Positions 7,393 through 17,437 of a stretch of DNA of 55,571 bases are shown one piece after another. Location: the NCBI RefSeq assembly GCF_003298505.1, contig NZ_QNGB01000023.1:1-55571 (forward strand), in the 5' to 3' direction. The position numbers and the translations under genes were made by a program. Below the pieces are notes generated by a model, which was not told where the DNA came from, made no database searches, and was given only the letters and a program-made list of their open reading frames with translations. Source of the stretch: Roseovarius sp. TE539 (GTDB lineage: Bacteria; Pseudomonadota; Alphaproteobacteria; Rhodobacterales; Rhodobacteraceae). The first letter of the stretch is position 1, and each line of letters begins with the position of its first letter.

Positions 7393-9015
7393 TTAGCCCC
7401 GAACGCTGCGCAGTGAAACCCCCGCTCTGGAAAGCGCGTTCCAGATACGCGCATCGCGTCCGTAGACATCCTTGCGGTACTGCGCCTGCCCGCGCGCCGT
7501 GGTGAAGGCCGTGCGGTAGATGATATGAACCGGGACGTGCTGATCAAGATCGACCTGTGTACGCTGACCCGAATTCTTGATCCGGTCGAAATACCGCTTG
7601 GGATCGTCGCGTTGCCGCGCCAGAAGGGTATATCCGAATTCGAATGGCTGGTGCAGGCGGATGCAGCCATGACTGTAGGCCCGCACGTTGCGCTGGAACA
7701 GGTGCTTGGTGGGCGTGTCGTGAAGGTAGATGTTGTACTTGTTGGGGAACATGTACTTCACGAGGCCCAGGGCATTGCTGGCCGATGGCGGCTGCTTGAG
7801 GTCGAATGGAAAAGTCCGTGCATTATATGCATTGAAGTTCACGCCGGCGCGGCTGATCTGCTGTCCTCCGCGATACAGCCGCAGGTGGCCGGCCGCGGCC
7901 GGATTGGCCTGCATCTGCGGCAGGTATTCGCCCACCACGATCGAACGTGGCACGTGCCAGATCGGATTGATGATCATGTGCTCGATCTCGTCCGAGAATT
8001 CGGGCGTGCGGCGATCATGGGCGTTCATGCCGACGACGGCACGAGTGCGGAACGTGACCTTGTCCCGATCGACGATGCGGGCGCTGAAATCGGTCAGGTT
8101 GACCAGAACGTGCCGTGTCCCGCGGTCACGGTTGAGCCACCTTTCGCGTTCCATCGCCACCATCAGGGATTTCAACCGCTCCCCGATGGGCGTGTTGATC
8201 TGGCGCATCGTTTCACCGCCAGCGACGCCGTCCTCCTCAAGCCCGTGCGCCTGCTGAAAGCTGCGCACCGCCTCTTCCAGCCTCGTGTCGTAGACGAGGC
8301 TGGAGCTGCGATCCAGAAAGCCCATTGCGATCAGGCGGTCGCGCAGCGCCACGACCGCGTTGCCCCGGTCCCCCGGCCCGAGAGACCCGACCGCAACCTT
8401 TCGCCCCCAGCCGCCTTCATCGGCAAGCCGCTCAAGCCGAAGTTTTTCCTTCATGAGCCGCGCGTATTCGTTTGTCTGCGGGGGCAGCGACCGGAAGAAA
8501 TTTGTCGGGGAACTGTCGGCGAACTCCGCAAGAAGACCGGTGCGGTCACGGTAGGGCACCTCGCGCTTGATATCGCTGTCGATTTCGGAGGGTTTGACAA
8601 TCCCGGTCTGCAAGGCGCGCGCCAGCTCAAGGAAGGTCCGGCTCATGAGCACCTCGACCCGGCCAAGATCTCGGGGGGTGCGTGCCGAGCGCATCGTGTC
8701 CAGCAGGCCATCCGCATCGTACCTTTCCACGGGCAGGCCATGCGCGCCCGCGGTACCGATCGCCTGGATCAGTGCCTGACGGCGGCGGCGATCCTCTTCA
8801 CCGTCTCCGGTCCACAACGGGACATAGGCGTTTTCACGATAAAAGGCGGCAATATCGTCATCGTCGGCCGCGTTCTCGGCAACAGCCTGCTTGAAAGCCG
8901 TCACCTGTGCCGACGCACCTTGAGGCGCGAAAACCGCTACAAGAAGCATGGTCAGCGCGGTCGCGACCCCAAGGACGAAACTTCTTCCGGTTGCGCACAT
9001 TCCCGAACCCCTCAT
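7393..9015 (-). CDS. L,D-transpeptidase, YcbB/LdtD-like
   Basis: A 540-residue periplasmic enzyme. It has a signal peptide (1-36, ending ASA before QV), an LdtD-type scaffold region, a peptidoglycan-binding domain (about 212-272, [17 protein letters not shown] and [14 protein letters not shown]), and a C-terminal YkuD catalytic domain. The active-site signature is clear: His432, then SHGCIR at 448-453 with nucleophile Cys451. It would form 3-3 (mDap-mDap) crosslinks in peptidoglycan. The start at 9015 is preferred because AGGGGG precedes it; the frame is open 66 codons further. A MepK-like crosslink hydrolase is encoded divergently 316 bp away. Confidence 0.88.
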   Translation of the reverse strand: MRGSGMCATGRSFVLGVATALTMLLVAVFAPQGASAQVTAFKQAVAENAADDDDIAAFYRENAYVPLWTGDGEEDRRRRQALIQAIGTAGAHGLPVERYDADGLLDTMRSARTPRDLGRVEVLMSRTFLELARALQTGIVKPSEIDSDIKREVPYRDRTGLLAEFADSSPTNFFRSLPPQTNEYARLMKEKLRLERLADEGGWGRKVAVGSLGPGDRGNAVVALRDRLIAMGFLDRSSSLVYDTRLEEAVRSFQQAHGLEEDGVAGGETMRQINTPIGERLKSLMVAMERERWLNRDRGTRHVLVNLTDFSARIVDRDKVTFRTRAVVGMNAHDRRTPEFSDEIEHMIINPIWHVPRSIVVGEYLPQMQANPAAAGHLRLYRGGQQISRAGVNFNAYNARTFPFDLKQPPSASNALGLVKYMFPNKYNIYLHDTPTKHLFQRNVRAYSHGCIRLHQPFEFGYTLLARQRDDPKRYFDRIKNSGQRTQVDLDQHVPVHIIYRTAFTTARGQAQYRKDVYGRDARIWNALSRAGVSLRSVRG

Positions 9016-9331
9016 CAGAACCCCCTGCTTATCTTCGCTTTCACAGTCACCATTTTGGGTGACAGGCCGGTCATGTCTAATCAAATCTGCTTCACGGTGA
9101 TCACGACACGGCCACCTGCGGCATTCGCGCACCTTCGTGGATACCGATTCAACACAGTTCGTCACAAATGCGCGAAAAACTGCCGGAATCCATTGCTTGT
9201 TGTTGTACAGCAATTTTCACACTAGGCCGCCGATTCTCGCTGTGCCATGTTCTGTCCTGCATTAGGGGATGTACAAAAGTCTCTGCAAAAAACGCAGGGC
9301 GGAACACGAAGCGACGGGACAGGCGCTCAAA
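9016..9331. other. Divergent intergenic region between L,D-transpeptidase and MepK-like genes
   Basis: 316 bp without a supported gene. It must hold both promoters and is more AT-rich than the flanks, especially at 9180-9230. TTGTTGTACAGCAA-like symmetry occurs near 9198-9212, but I see no clear operator or -35/-10 pair. Confidence 0.5.
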
Positions 9332-9901
9332 ATGACCGATACCAGCTCTCCGAGCATTACCCGGCGTGCGCTTCTGGGCGCGTTTGCCGCAACGACGATC
9401 ACCGCAGCACCGACATACGCCAATGCCGCAGGTTTCCTGCGCGGCGCCGGCGATATCCGGCGCATCCGAATGGCCAATCCGCGCAATGGCGAGACACTCA
9501 ACACCATCTACTGGATCGAGGGCGACTACCTGCGCGACGCGGTGCGGGAAATCTCGGTGTTCATGCGCGACTGGCGTGAAGACGCGGTCAAGGATATCGA
9601 CACCCGCACAATTGACATCCTGTCTGCCAGCCACAACCTGCTTGAAGTGGACGAACCGTATCTTCTTCTGTCAGGCTACCGGACCCCGGCCACCAACGCG
9701 ATGTTGCGCCGCCGCTCTGGCGGGGTGGCAAAAAAATCGCGACACCTCAAAGGACAGGCCGCGGATGTCCGCCTGACCTCGCGTTCGGTCAACCAGATGT
9801 ATCGCGCCGCAATTGCCTGTCACGGTGGCGGGGTCGGACGCTACACCGGGAGCGATTTCGTGCACATGGATTGCGGCCCCGTGCGCAGCTGGGGTGCCTG
9901 A
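9332..9901 (+). CDS. DUF882 / M15-like peptidase, YcbK (MepK)-like
   Basis: A 189-residue protein with a twin-arginine signal (TRRALLGAFAA at 10-20, cleavage near YANA/AG) and a C-terminal M15 peptidase-type domain. Probable zinc ligands are His138 (SRHLKGQAADV), Asp145 and His178 (DFVHMDCG), all present. In E. coli the homologue MepK cleaves 3-3 crosslinks and lies next to the transpeptidase LdtD that makes them; here the same two families are adjacent but divergent. The ATG at 9332 places the twin-arginine signal at the N-terminus. Twin-arginine export of this family fits a metal loaded in the cytoplasm. Confidence 0.85.
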   Translation: MTDTSSPSITRRALLGAFAATTITAAPTYANAAGFLRGAGDIRRIRMANPRNGETLNTIYWIEGDYLRDAVREISVFMRDWREDAVKDIDTRTIDILSASHNLLEVDEPYLLLSGYRTPATNAMLRRRSGGVAKKSRHLKGQAADVRLTSRSVNQMYRAAIACHGGGVGRYTGSDFVHMDCGPVRSWGA

Positions 9902-9944
9902 TATCCGTTGGCGGGTTGGCGACCACGCGGCCGCCGGCTTTTGA

Positions 9945-10889
9945 TCATCCGACCAGCGCGCGCCGCTTGCTCTGGAGTTCGGCAAAATCCTCTCCCGCAT
10001 GGTAGGATGACCGCGTGAGCGGTGTGGCCGAAACCATGAGGAATCCCTTGCCGTAAGCCGCCTTCTCATAGGCCGCGAATTCATCCGGATGCACGAAACG
10101 ATCCACGGCATGATGCTTGGGCGTGGGTTGCAGGTACTGCCCGATGGTCAGGAAATCGATGTTCGCCGCGCGCATGTCGTCCATGACCTGATGTACCTGC
10201 GCACGGGCTTCTCCCAGTCCCACCATGATGCCGGACTTGGTGAACATGGCCGGGTCCAGTTCCTTGACCCTTTGCAGAAGGCGCAGGGAATGAAAGTAAC
10301 GGGCGCCGGGCCGCACATCCGGATAAAGGCCCGGAACGGTTTCCAGGTTGTGGTTGAACACGTCAGGGCGCGCAGCCACGACCACCTCCAGGACCGAAGG
10401 GTCGCAATGCAGGAAATCCGGGGTCAGGATCTCGATCGTGGTGCCGGGACTGCGATGGCGGATTGCGCGGATTGTCTGCGCGAAATGCTCCGCGCCGCCG
10501 TCCGGGAGGTCATCCCGGTCGACGCTGGTCACGACCACGTGGTTCAGGCCCAGCTTCTGCACCGCGTCGGCCACGCGCCCCGGTTCGAACACGTCAAGCG
10601 CATCGGGCTTGCCGGTGGCCACGTTGCAGAACGTGCACCCGCGGGTGCATGTCTCGCCCATGATCATCATGGTGGCGTGGCCCTGGTTCCAGCACTCGCC
10701 GGCATTCGGGCAACCGGCCTCCTCGCACACGGTCACCAGCTTGTGTTCACGCATTATCCGGTGTGTCTCCCGGTATCCTTTTCCCGTCGGGGCCTTGACC
10801 CGTATCCAGTCGGGCTTTTTCGGCTGGGCATTGTCCGGGCGATGCGCCTTTTCAGGGTGGCGCTGGCCGGGTATCTTGAGATCACGCAC
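9945..10889 (-). CDS. lipA: Lipoyl synthase
   Basis: A 314-residue radical-SAM enzyme that inserts two sulfurs into octanoyl chains on lipoyl domains. The auxiliary cluster motif CX4CX5C is Cys55/Cys60/Cys66 and the radical-SAM motif CX3CX2C is Cys81/Cys85/Cys88. The C-terminal RSSYHA motif provides the serine ligand of the auxiliary cluster. The start is GTG at 10889: no ATG lies nearby in frame, GGGGAT precedes it, and [19 protein letters not shown] is the usual N-terminus in Rhodobacteraceae. The open frame upstream is an artefact of high GC content. Confidence 0.95.
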   Translation of the reverse strand: MRDLKIPGQRHPEKAHRPDNAQPKKPDWIRVKAPTGKGYRETHRIMREHKLVTVCEEAGCPNAGECWNQGHATMMIMGETCTRGCTFCNVATGKPDALDVFEPGRVADAVQKLGLNHVVVTSVDRDDLPDGGAEHFAQTIRAIRHRSPGTTIEILTPDFLHCDPSVLEVVVAARPDVFNHNLETVPGLYPDVRPGARYFHSLRLLQRVKELDPAMFTKSGIMVGLGEARAQVHQVMDDMRAANIDFLTIGQYLQPTPKHHAVDRFVHPDEFAAYEKAAYGKGFLMVSATPLTRSSYHAGEDFAELQSKRRALVG

Positions 10890-11060
10890 GAATGTATCCC
10901 CGCAGCTTGAGGTGGTTGTCCCGAGGATCATAGGACGCGCCATGACAAAGTTCCAGCCCCGCGGCACGCAGCGACCGCCCAGAACGGCCGGCACGAGGGT
11001 TGCGGGCCGCCGTGCATGCCGTATAGAGCATCCGGCGCGGAGAAGCGGAGGCGCAGACAA

Positions 11061-11786
11061 ATGGACTGGCAAACACACCGGAGAGAGGCGCATTCCCTCG
11101 GCCGCACCCAGGAATTCCTCAAGCAGATCGTCTATGGTGGCAATGACGGCATCGTCACCACCTTTGCCATCGTGGCCGGTTTTGCCGGCGCGCAGAGCGA
11201 AGGCGTCGCCCAGATCGGCGGGCTTGCGGTGCTGGTTTTCGGCCTTGCCAACCTTTTTGCCGACGCGGTCAGCATGGGACTTGGCGAATACCTGTCCTTG
11301 CGCTCCCAGCATGACCTGTATCGCAGCCGTCGCGCCAGTGAACTGGAGGAGATATCAAGAAACCCGGATCAGGAACGCACCGAACTGTTCGAGATCCTGC
11401 GTCAGCGTGGCCTGCCGGCCGGCGAAGCCGACACGGCGGCGACGATCCTGACGCGGCACCCGCGGATCATGGCCGACCTGATGATGACCTACGAGTTCGG
11501 CATGCAGGACCCGGACGAGGAGAACCCGGCGATCAGCGGGCTTGTCACGTTCCTGTCGTTCACCGTTTTCGGGGCTGTCCCGCTCGTGCCGTATTTCCTT
11601 CGGGATCCAACGCACGAGACTTTTCTTTTGTCCGTGCTTGCCACGTTCGGGGCGCTATGCGGCCTCGGCCTGCTCCGCTGGAATGCCACCGGCGAAATGA
11701 TTCTGCGCTGCGTCGGGGAGACGGTGCTGGTGGGGGCGATCTGCGCGGCGGTCGCTTTCGGTGTCGGCTGGATCGTGGGCGCCTGA
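11061..11786 (+). CDS. VIT1/CCC1 family transporter
   Basis: A 241-residue membrane protein of the VIT1/CCC1 (DUF125) family, which exports or sequesters iron and manganese. Transmembrane helices 1 and 2 are at about 25-75 ([19 protein letters not shown], then [19 protein letters not shown]), where the Asp/Met/Glu residues form the metal pathway. A cytosolic helical insert (80-145) contains the Glu-rich metal-binding region, and three further helices follow. The ATG at 11061 follows GGAGG; an in-frame ATG at 11016 lacks a ribosome binding site. Divergent from lipA and convergent with the DUF6456 gene. Confidence 0.85.
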   Translation: MDWQTHRREAHSLGRTQEFLKQIVYGGNDGIVTTFAIVAGFAGAQSEGVAQIGGLAVLVFGLANLFADAVSMGLGEYLSLRSQHDLYRSRRASELEEISRNPDQERTELFEILRQRGLPAGEADTAATILTRHPRIMADLMMTYEFGMQDPDEENPAISGLVTFLSFTVFGAVPLVPYFLRDPTHETFLLSVLATFGALCGLGLLRWNATGEMILRCVGETVLVGAICAAVAFGVGWIVGA

Positions 11787-11800
11787 CCGCCCAGCCCGGG

Positions 11801-12946
11801 TCAGCCACCGATCAACCCGCCGTCCTCGCCCAAACCCTCGTAATGCCGGCGCAGGCGCTGCAAGGCGATCCTGAGAACGATCTTGGCCGAACGGGCCGAC
11901 CAACCCATGTCCTTCTCGGCCTGCTCCAGCCCGACAAGATGACAACAGCAGCGCAACGCGATGTCACCAAGGCCGGGGCCCAGTTCGCTCAGCGCCGCGA
12001 TCACGCGGCCCCGGGCCGCGGCCGCGCTTCCCGGTGCGTCTTCCCCGTCTGAACGGTCCATTTCACCTGCAAGGACCGCCTCCCAGTCGCCGGTATCGCC
12101 GCAGGCCATCTCGGCCAGTTCGAAATCTTCCCTCAGCCGTTCGCCCGCACGTACCAGGGGTTCCGACAAAAAGGGTTGGCCGTCTCTGTCCCGCCGCCGG
12201 GCCAACGCCACGAGCGGAGACTCCATGACGCCGTACCGGGTTCTGCCACGCGTACCCTCCCCGGCCTTCCAAGCCGTCTGCAAGACACCGGCCCGTTGCG
12301 CGGCCTCGAAATGCGCCGGCGCCTCGGCAAGGCCGGTGGCACGATTCTCGCTCTCGGCGACCAGGATGTTCAACTCCGACCGTCCGCTCCGGGTGATCGC
12401 ATACCTTGAAATGCGCCCCGGCATCCGGCAGGCGATCCAGCCCTTGACCGCCATCGCTTCGGCCGCTTCACGCGATACGGCCGCAATGCGCACTGGCCCG
12501 TCACCGTCTTCGGTTTCGCGCACCACGACGGCATTCTTCATCCCGTCCGCCACCGCCAGAACCGACCCCGGTTCACACAATCGGCCAAGGATCCGCCGTG
12601 CGTCCTGACGGAGTTCCGCCTCCGAAAGACCCCCGGCACCATCCTTCACGGTGAAATCTTCCTTTTGATGACTCATCTCATCCATTTTATACGCCCCTAA
12701 GCCCTCGTTCATCGGCGTCACCGCCACGCCCAGACGCCGCAGGGCGGCGTCGACCAGGACATCGTCGCGCCGCGTTTCCCAATGACGGATGCGGCGCAGA
12801 ACCGTGGACGGATGGCATCCGGCGTCGCGCGCGAGCCCGCGGATCGGTATCCCCGCTTCCGTATGCGCGAGGTAAAGACGCGCAGCCTTCGGCAGCCATG
12901 ACGGCAGGCGCAATCGCACCGTCGTACACACGGCAGGCTTTTGCAT
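11801..12946 (-). CDS. DUF6456 domain protein with N-terminal helix-turn-helix
   Basis: A 381-residue protein conserved in Rhodobacteraceae. Residues about 20-60 look like a helix-turn-helix (IPIRGLARDAGCHPSTVLRRIRHWE). A central winged-helix-like region follows (120-190). The C-terminal DUF6456 part (about 230-375) contains the paired DFELAE and CCCHLVGLEQAEKDMGWSARSAKIVLRIAL segments, the latter sigma-region-4-like. It is probably a transcription factor; its target is unknown. The start at 12946 is preferred over the upstream ATG by conservation of MQKPAV. The upstream region carries two DnaA-box-like sites. Confidence 0.75.
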   Translation of the reverse strand: MQKPAVCTTVRLRLPSWLPKAARLYLAHTEAGIPIRGLARDAGCHPSTVLRRIRHWETRRDDVLVDAALRRLGVAVTPMNEGLGAYKMDEMSHQKEDFTVKDGAGGLSEAELRQDARRILGRLCEPGSVLAVADGMKNAVVVRETEDGDGPVRIAAVSREAAEAMAVKGWIACRMPGRISRYAITRSGRSELNILVAESENRATGLAEAPAHFEAAQRAGVLQTAWKAGEGTRGRTRYGVMESPLVALARRRDRDGQPFLSEPLVRAGERLREDFELAEMACGDTGDWEAVLAGEMDRSDGEDAPGSAAAARGRVIAALSELGPGLGDIALRCCCHLVGLEQAEKDMGWSARSAKIVLRIALQRLRRHYEGLGEDGGLIGG

Positions 12947-13032
12947 GACACGTCCTCCGAAATCCCCGCGGCTCAATCACGCCGAGGGCCGGGACCATCC
13001 GGTCCACAGCGGTCCAGAAATTGTCCCCGGAT

Positions 13033-13053
13033 ATATCCACAGAGTTATCCACA
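13033..13053 (+). promoter_or_regulatory. Two DnaA-box-like sites between DUF6456 and DUF6477 genes
   Basis: TTATCCACA at 13045-13053 is a perfect consensus DnaA box, and ATATCCACA at 13033-13041 differs by one base. They are 12 bp apart start to start, about one helical turn, on the same strand in the divergent promoter region. Confidence 0.6.
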
Positions 13054-13230
13054 ACACTCATGCAACCTAAGAGTGTAGTTGTAAATGGTTCGTTAATTGT
13101 TTCCATACCTGCAACCATTGTTTCTGCTTCGTTAACAACGCCTCACCCCATCGACCGGAGTCAGGGCGGATTCCGCAACACCCGTTTAAGTTGTGATGTC
13201 ATCCGACACGGACCCAACGGGAGAGACGCC

Positions 13231-13533
13231 ATGAAAGACATCCTCGCATCGCTGAACGCCCTGCGCAGACCGCGCCTGCTGATCAGCGCGGCACGGTTCG
13301 GGGCGGCCGAGTACCGGCGTTCCGTTCACCTTCCCCGGCAATTGGGGCGCGCGGAACTGCCCCGCAGCGGCGAAGCCATCGTCGAACTGATGGAGTTGGA
13401 GGCGGAGGTGAACCGCCACCGCGTCAACGGCGCGGCCGGATACTCACCCGCCCGCCATGTCGAGATCCTGATTGCGTTGATGGGCGAGGCGCGACTCCTG
13501 CGCGCCACGCATCAGGCGGCTGCGATCAACTGA
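13231..13533 (+). CDS. DUF6477 family protein
   Basis: A 100-residue, Arg- and Ala-rich, probably helical protein of unknown function, found next to the DUF6456 gene in Rhodobacteraceae. The ATG at 13231 follows GGGAGAG. No signal peptide or membrane segment is visible. It is divergent from DUF6456 (284 bp shared promoter region with the DnaA boxes), and its last 8 bp overlap the 3' end of the convergent MttB-like gene. Confidence 0.7.
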   Translation: MKDILASLNALRRPRLLISAARFGAAEYRRSVHLPRQLGRAELPRSGEAIVELMELEAEVNRHRVNGAAGYSPARHVEILIALMGEARLLRATHQAAAIN

Positions 13534-15070
13534 ACGCGTCCGGCATCTCGGCCTTGCGTGTCGCCACATAGGCGCCAAGCGCTTCGGCAATACCGGGATC
13601 AAGGGCAGGCTGCTGGTAGTTCTCCAGCATCTGCTTCATCTTGATGTTGGCGAGTGTCATGGAGTCGCGCGCGCCTTCCTCGTCCCACGTCTCGAAGGGC
13701 TTGTAGTCGAAAACATCCGAGCGCCAGAACGCTTCCTTGAAATTGGCCTGTGTATGGGCGCAGCCCAGGTAATGCCCGCCGGGTCCGACTTCGCGGATCG
13801 CATCCATCGCCTGGCCGTTCTCGTCCATGGGCACGCCCTGCGCGAGCTTGTGAAGCGTGCCCAGCTGATCGGCGTCGAGCACGAATTTCTCGAAACTGGC
13901 CACCAGCCCACCTTCCAGCCAGCCACAGGAATGAAGCATGAAATTCACGCCGCCAAGAAGAACGGCATTGTGTGTGTGCGCGGTTTCATAGGCCGCCTGC
14001 GCATCGGGCAGCTTGGACCCGCACAACCCGCCACCCGACCGGAACGGCAGCCCCAGACGGCGCGCAAGCTGTCCGGCCCCGTAAAGGATCTGGCTGGCCT
14101 CAGGGGTGCCGAAGGTCGGCGCGCCGCTGTTCATGTCGATCGAGGTCACGAAGGCCCCGAAAATGACAGGTGCACCGGGCCGGATGAGCTGACTGTAGGC
14201 GATGCCCGCCATCACTTCCGCCAGAACCTGCGTCAGGGTGCCCGCGACGCTGACCGGCGCCATCGCTCCGCCCACGATGAAGGGCGATATGATGCAGGCC
14301 TGGTTGTTCTGCGCATAGATTTCCAGCGCCCCCATCATCACCTCGTCGAAGGTCATGGGCGAGTTCACGTTGACCAGCGAGGTCATCACCGTGTTTTCCT
14401 GCACGAACTCCTTGCCGAACAGGATCTCGCACATGTTCACGCTGTCCTGCGCCCGCTCGGGATCGGTGACGGAGCCCATGAAAGGCTTGTCGCTGAGCGT
14501 CATGTGCGCCAGCAGCATGTCCAGGTGCCTCTTGTTTACCGGTATGTCGGTCGGCTCGCACACGGTGCCACCGGAGTGATGCAGCCATTTGGACATGTAT
14601 CCCAGCTTCACGAAACGGTGGAAATCCTCCATCGTCGCATAGCGGCGTCCACCTTCCATGTCGCGGACGAACGGCGGGCCGTAGACCGGGGCACAGACAA
14701 GGGTCTTTCCGCCGATCTCGACGTTGCGAGCCGGGTTGCGGGCGTGTTGTGTATAACTTGACGGGGCCGTTTCACACAGCTTGCGCGCCAGGCCGCGCGG
14801 AATGCGCACCCGTTCCCCGTCCACATCGGCGCCGGCCTCGCGCCACCGCTCAAGCGCCTTCGGATTCTCCACGAAACTAACACCGACCTCTTCAAGTATG
14901 GTCTCGGCATTCGTCTCGATGATCTCCAGCGCCTCGTCGTCGAGGATCTCGAAGAGCGGGATATTGCGCTCGATATATTTCGCGGTGTCGATGCTGACGG
15001 CGGTACGTTCCGCGCGACGCGCCGCGCCGCCTCCTCCCCGTCCGCGCCTGCGAGCTGCTGCTTCGGCCAT
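13526..15070 (-). CDS. Trimethylamine methyltransferase (MttB) superfamily protein, non-pyrrolysine
   Basis: A 514-residue TIM-barrel methyltransferase of the MttB/COG5598 superfamily. After a basic Arg/Gly-rich leader (residues 4-25) the family core begins at IERNIPLFEILDDEALE, and the frame runs through to the end without an in-frame amber codon. It is therefore not a pyrrolysine-dependent trimethylamine enzyme but belongs to the non-Pyl branch that includes glycine betaine:corrinoid methyltransferases. No corrinoid protein or reactivase gene lies beside it, so the substrate is open. The ATG at 15070 is preceded by AGAGAAAAT; an ATG at 15112 is less likely. Confidence 0.85.
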   Translation of the reverse strand: MAEAAARRRGRGGGGAARRAERTAVSIDTAKYIERNIPLFEILDDEALEIIETNAETILEEVGVSFVENPKALERWREAGADVDGERVRIPRGLARKLCETAPSSYTQHARNPARNVEIGGKTLVCAPVYGPPFVRDMEGGRRYATMEDFHRFVKLGYMSKWLHHSGGTVCEPTDIPVNKRHLDMLLAHMTLSDKPFMGSVTDPERAQDSVNMCEILFGKEFVQENTVMTSLVNVNSPMTFDEVMMGALEIYAQNNQACIISPFIVGGAMAPVSVAGTLTQVLAEVMAGIAYSQLIRPGAPVIFGAFVTSIDMNSGAPTFGTPEASQILYGAGQLARRLGLPFRSGGGLCGSKLPDAQAAYETAHTHNAVLLGGVNFMLHSCGWLEGGLVASFEKFVLDADQLGTLHKLAQGVPMDENGQAMDAIREVGPGGHYLGCAHTQANFKEAFWRSDVFDYKPFETWDEEGARDSMTLANIKMKQMLENYQQPALDPGIAEALGAYVATRKAEMPDAFS

Positions 15071-15270
15071 TTTCTCTCTACCCTTGCGATGGATCGCACC
15101 CGTTTGGAGCACTGATTTGCGGAACCTTATCGCAGTGCGGGATCGGCGCAGTGAAGAATTGCGTCCTTTGAGGGGCTATAGCGACATCAGGCCACCGCTG
15201 GCCACGGCACAGATGCGAATCGCACAAGCCAAGTCTTGCACGAGGCCGGTCCGCGCCCTACTAGGCACCC

Positions 15271-16836
15271 ATGAACCAGCAATCCCATGACCGCCTCCTG
15301 ATCATAGATTTCGGCAGCCAGGTGACGCAGCTCATCGCGCGCCGCCTGCGCGAACTCAGTGTTTATTGTGAAATCCGCCCTTTCCACACGGTCACGGACG
15401 CTTTCCTGGATGAGTTCGGACCCAAGGCCGTGATCCTTTCGGGGGGGCCGGCCAGCGTACTGGATGCCGATGCCCCGCACCCGCCGCAGAAGGTGTTCGA
15501 GCTGGGCGTGCCGGTTCTGGGAATCTGCTACGGACAGCAGATCATGATGCAAATGCTGGGCGGACGGGTGGAGCGCGGCGACGGTACCGCGGAATTCGGC
15601 CGCGCCTTCGTGACCCCGGCAGGCGAAACGCGCATAGACCTCCTCAATGGCTGGTTCCTCGACGGGCCCGAACAGGTCTGGATGAGCCATGGCGACCATG
15701 TCAGCGCCCTCGCCCCCGGCTTTGCTGTCTATGGCACCTCGCCCAATGCGCCGTTTGCGGTCACCGCCGATCTGGACAGGCGTTTTTACGCCGTGCAGTT
15801 CCACCCCGAGGTCCACCACACCCCCAACGGGCGCACCCTGTACGAGAATTTCATCCGCGACGCCGGCTTCGCGGGGGACTGGACGATGGGCGCCTACCGC
15901 GAGGAAGCAATCGCAAGGATCCGCGCGCAGGTGGGCGACCGCAAGGTGATCTGCGGGCTTTCCGGCGGGGTCGACAGCTCCGTTGCCGCGGTGCTTATCC
16001 ACGAGGCCATCGGCGATCAGTTGACCTGTGTCTTCGTCGATCACGGGCTGCTGCGCCACAACGAGGCCGACGAAGTCGTGGGCATGTTCCGCGACCATTA
16101 CAACATACCGCTTGTCCATGCCGATGAAACGGAGCTGTTTCTGGGCGAACTCGAGGGCGTCAGTGACCCGGAGGAAAAGCGAAAGACAATCGGCCGTCTT
16201 TTCATCGACGTGTTCCAGAAATACGCGGGCGACATCGAAGGCGCCGAATTTCTGGCGCAGGGCACACTTTACCCGGACGTGATCGAAAGCGTGTCGTTCT
16301 CGGGCGGTCCCTCGGTCACGATCAAGAGCCATCACAATGTCGGCGGGCTGCCCGAAAAGATGGGGCTCAGGCTGGTCGAGCCCCTGCGCGAGCTTTTCAA
16401 GGACGAGGTCCGCGCCCTGGGCCGCGAACTGGGCCTGCCCGACAGCTTCATCGGCCGCCACCCCTTTCCCGGTCCCGGCCTTGCCATTCGATGCCCCGGC
16501 GAGATCACCCGCGACAAGCTTGAGATCCTGCGCAAGGCGGATGCGATCTATATCGACCAGATCCGCCGCCATGGGCTCTATGACGAGATATGGCAGGCGT
16601 TCGTCGCCATCCTGCCGGTACGGACCGTCGGCGTGATGGGCGACGGGCGGACCTATGACTATGCCTGTGCCCTGCGCGCCGTGACCAGCGTTGACGGGAT
16701 GACGGCTGATTTCTACCCGTTCAGCCACGAATTCCTGGGCGAGACCGCCACCCGCATCATTAACGAGGTGCGGGGCATCAACCGCGTCACCTACGATGTC
16801 ACCTCCAAACCGCCAGGCACCATCGAGTGGGAATGA
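15271..16836 (+). CDS. guaA: GMP synthase (glutamine-hydrolysing)
   Basis: A 521-residue two-domain enzyme converting XMP to GMP. The N-terminal class I glutaminase has the triad Cys86 (GICYGQQ), His178 and Glu180 (FHPEV). The ATP pyrophosphatase domain starts near 205 with the PP-loop SGGVDSS (231-237), and the C-terminal dimerisation domain ends PPGTIEWE. All hallmarks and the full length are present. The next gene starts 4 bp after its stop, so guaA probably leads a three-gene transcript with the methyltransferase-like and EamA genes. Confidence 0.97.
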   Translation: MNQQSHDRLLIIDFGSQVTQLIARRLRELSVYCEIRPFHTVTDAFLDEFGPKAVILSGGPASVLDADAPHPPQKVFELGVPVLGICYGQQIMMQMLGGRVERGDGTAEFGRAFVTPAGETRIDLLNGWFLDGPEQVWMSHGDHVSALAPGFAVYGTSPNAPFAVTADLDRRFYAVQFHPEVHHTPNGRTLYENFIRDAGFAGDWTMGAYREEAIARIRAQVGDRKVICGLSGGVDSSVAAVLIHEAIGDQLTCVFVDHGLLRHNEADEVVGMFRDHYNIPLVHADETELFLGELEGVSDPEEKRKTIGRLFIDVFQKYAGDIEGAEFLAQGTLYPDVIESVSFSGGPSVTIKSHHNVGGLPEKMGLRLVEPLRELFKDEVRALGRELGLPDSFIGRHPFPGPGLAIRCPGEITRDKLEILRKADAIYIDQIRRHGLYDEIWQAFVAILPVRTVGVMGDGRTYDYACALRAVTSVDGMTADFYPFSHEFLGETATRIINEVRGINRVTYDVTSKPPGTIEWE

Positions 16837-16840
16837 CAAT

Positions 16841-17437
16841 ATGAACCCGATTGCCTTTCTGCGTCGCCAAAAGGCCCTGCGCGCTTGGAAGAAACGCGGC
16901 TGGTCGGACAACGCCCCGCAATTCGTCAAGGAGGCGATCCTGCGCAAATACGCCATTGACGGCGCGCCGTGGATCGAGACCGGGACGTACATGGGCACGA
17001 CCACCCGGTTCCTTTCGACAATGGCGCCAAAGGTTTACACGATCGAGCCCGGCGAAAAACTCTTTCGCCGCGCGGCGCGCCGCTTCAAGGACAGAAATGT
17101 CGACGTGATTCAGGGCGTCAGCGAAGACGTGTTTCCGGATCTTCTGCCCCGGCTTTCGGGCAACATCTGTTTCTGGCTCGACGGTCACTATTCGGCCGGC
17201 AAGACCTTTCGGGGTGACAAGGATTGCCCCGTCGAAGACGAGCTTTCGGCCATCGACGACAGCCTTTCGCGGTTCGGGCACATGTCGATCCTGATTGATG
17301 ATGTGCGCTGCTTTCTGCCCACGGCCGAGGATTACGGCGATTACCCGTCGATCGACTACCTGGTGGACTGGGCCCGCACCCGGGGCTTTGACTGGCGGAT
17401 CGAGCAGGATATCTTCGTCATCCGAAACTGGTCATGA
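16841..17437 (+). CDS. Conserved hypothetical protein with class I methyltransferase-like fold
   Basis: A 198-residue protein with a Rossmann-type motif ETGTYMGTTTRFLS (46-59) resembling SAM-binding motif I, an acidic end of the next strand at IEP (68-70), DGHYSAG (114-120) and a late IDDVR (about 150). The layout resembles small O-methyltransferases of the macrocin/TylF-like type, but the substrate is unknown. It is translationally coupled to guaA (4 bp after its stop) and overlaps the following transporter by 4 bp. Confidence 0.55.
   Translation: MNPIAFLRRQKALRAWKKRGWSDNAPQFVKEAILRKYAIDGAPWIETGTYMGTTTRFLSTMAPKVYTIEPGEKLFRRAARRFKDRNVDVIQGVSEDVFPDLLPRLSGNICFWLDGHYSAGKTFRGDKDCPVEDELSAIDDSLSRFGHMSILIDDVRCFLPTAEDYGDYPSIDYLVDWARTRGFDWRIEQDIFVIRNWS

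Noticed and set aside
7525..9225. 566-codon plus-strand open frame
   Set aside because: Antisense to the L,D-transpeptidase, whose catalytic motif, signal peptide and start site are clear.
13526..15070. Pyrrolysine-containing MttB
   Set aside because: The frame is continuous for 514 codons with no in-frame TAG, so no pyrrolysine needs to be invoked.
15187..17004. 605-codon minus-strand open frame
   Set aside because: Antisense of guaA; the plus-strand product has every GMP synthase motif.
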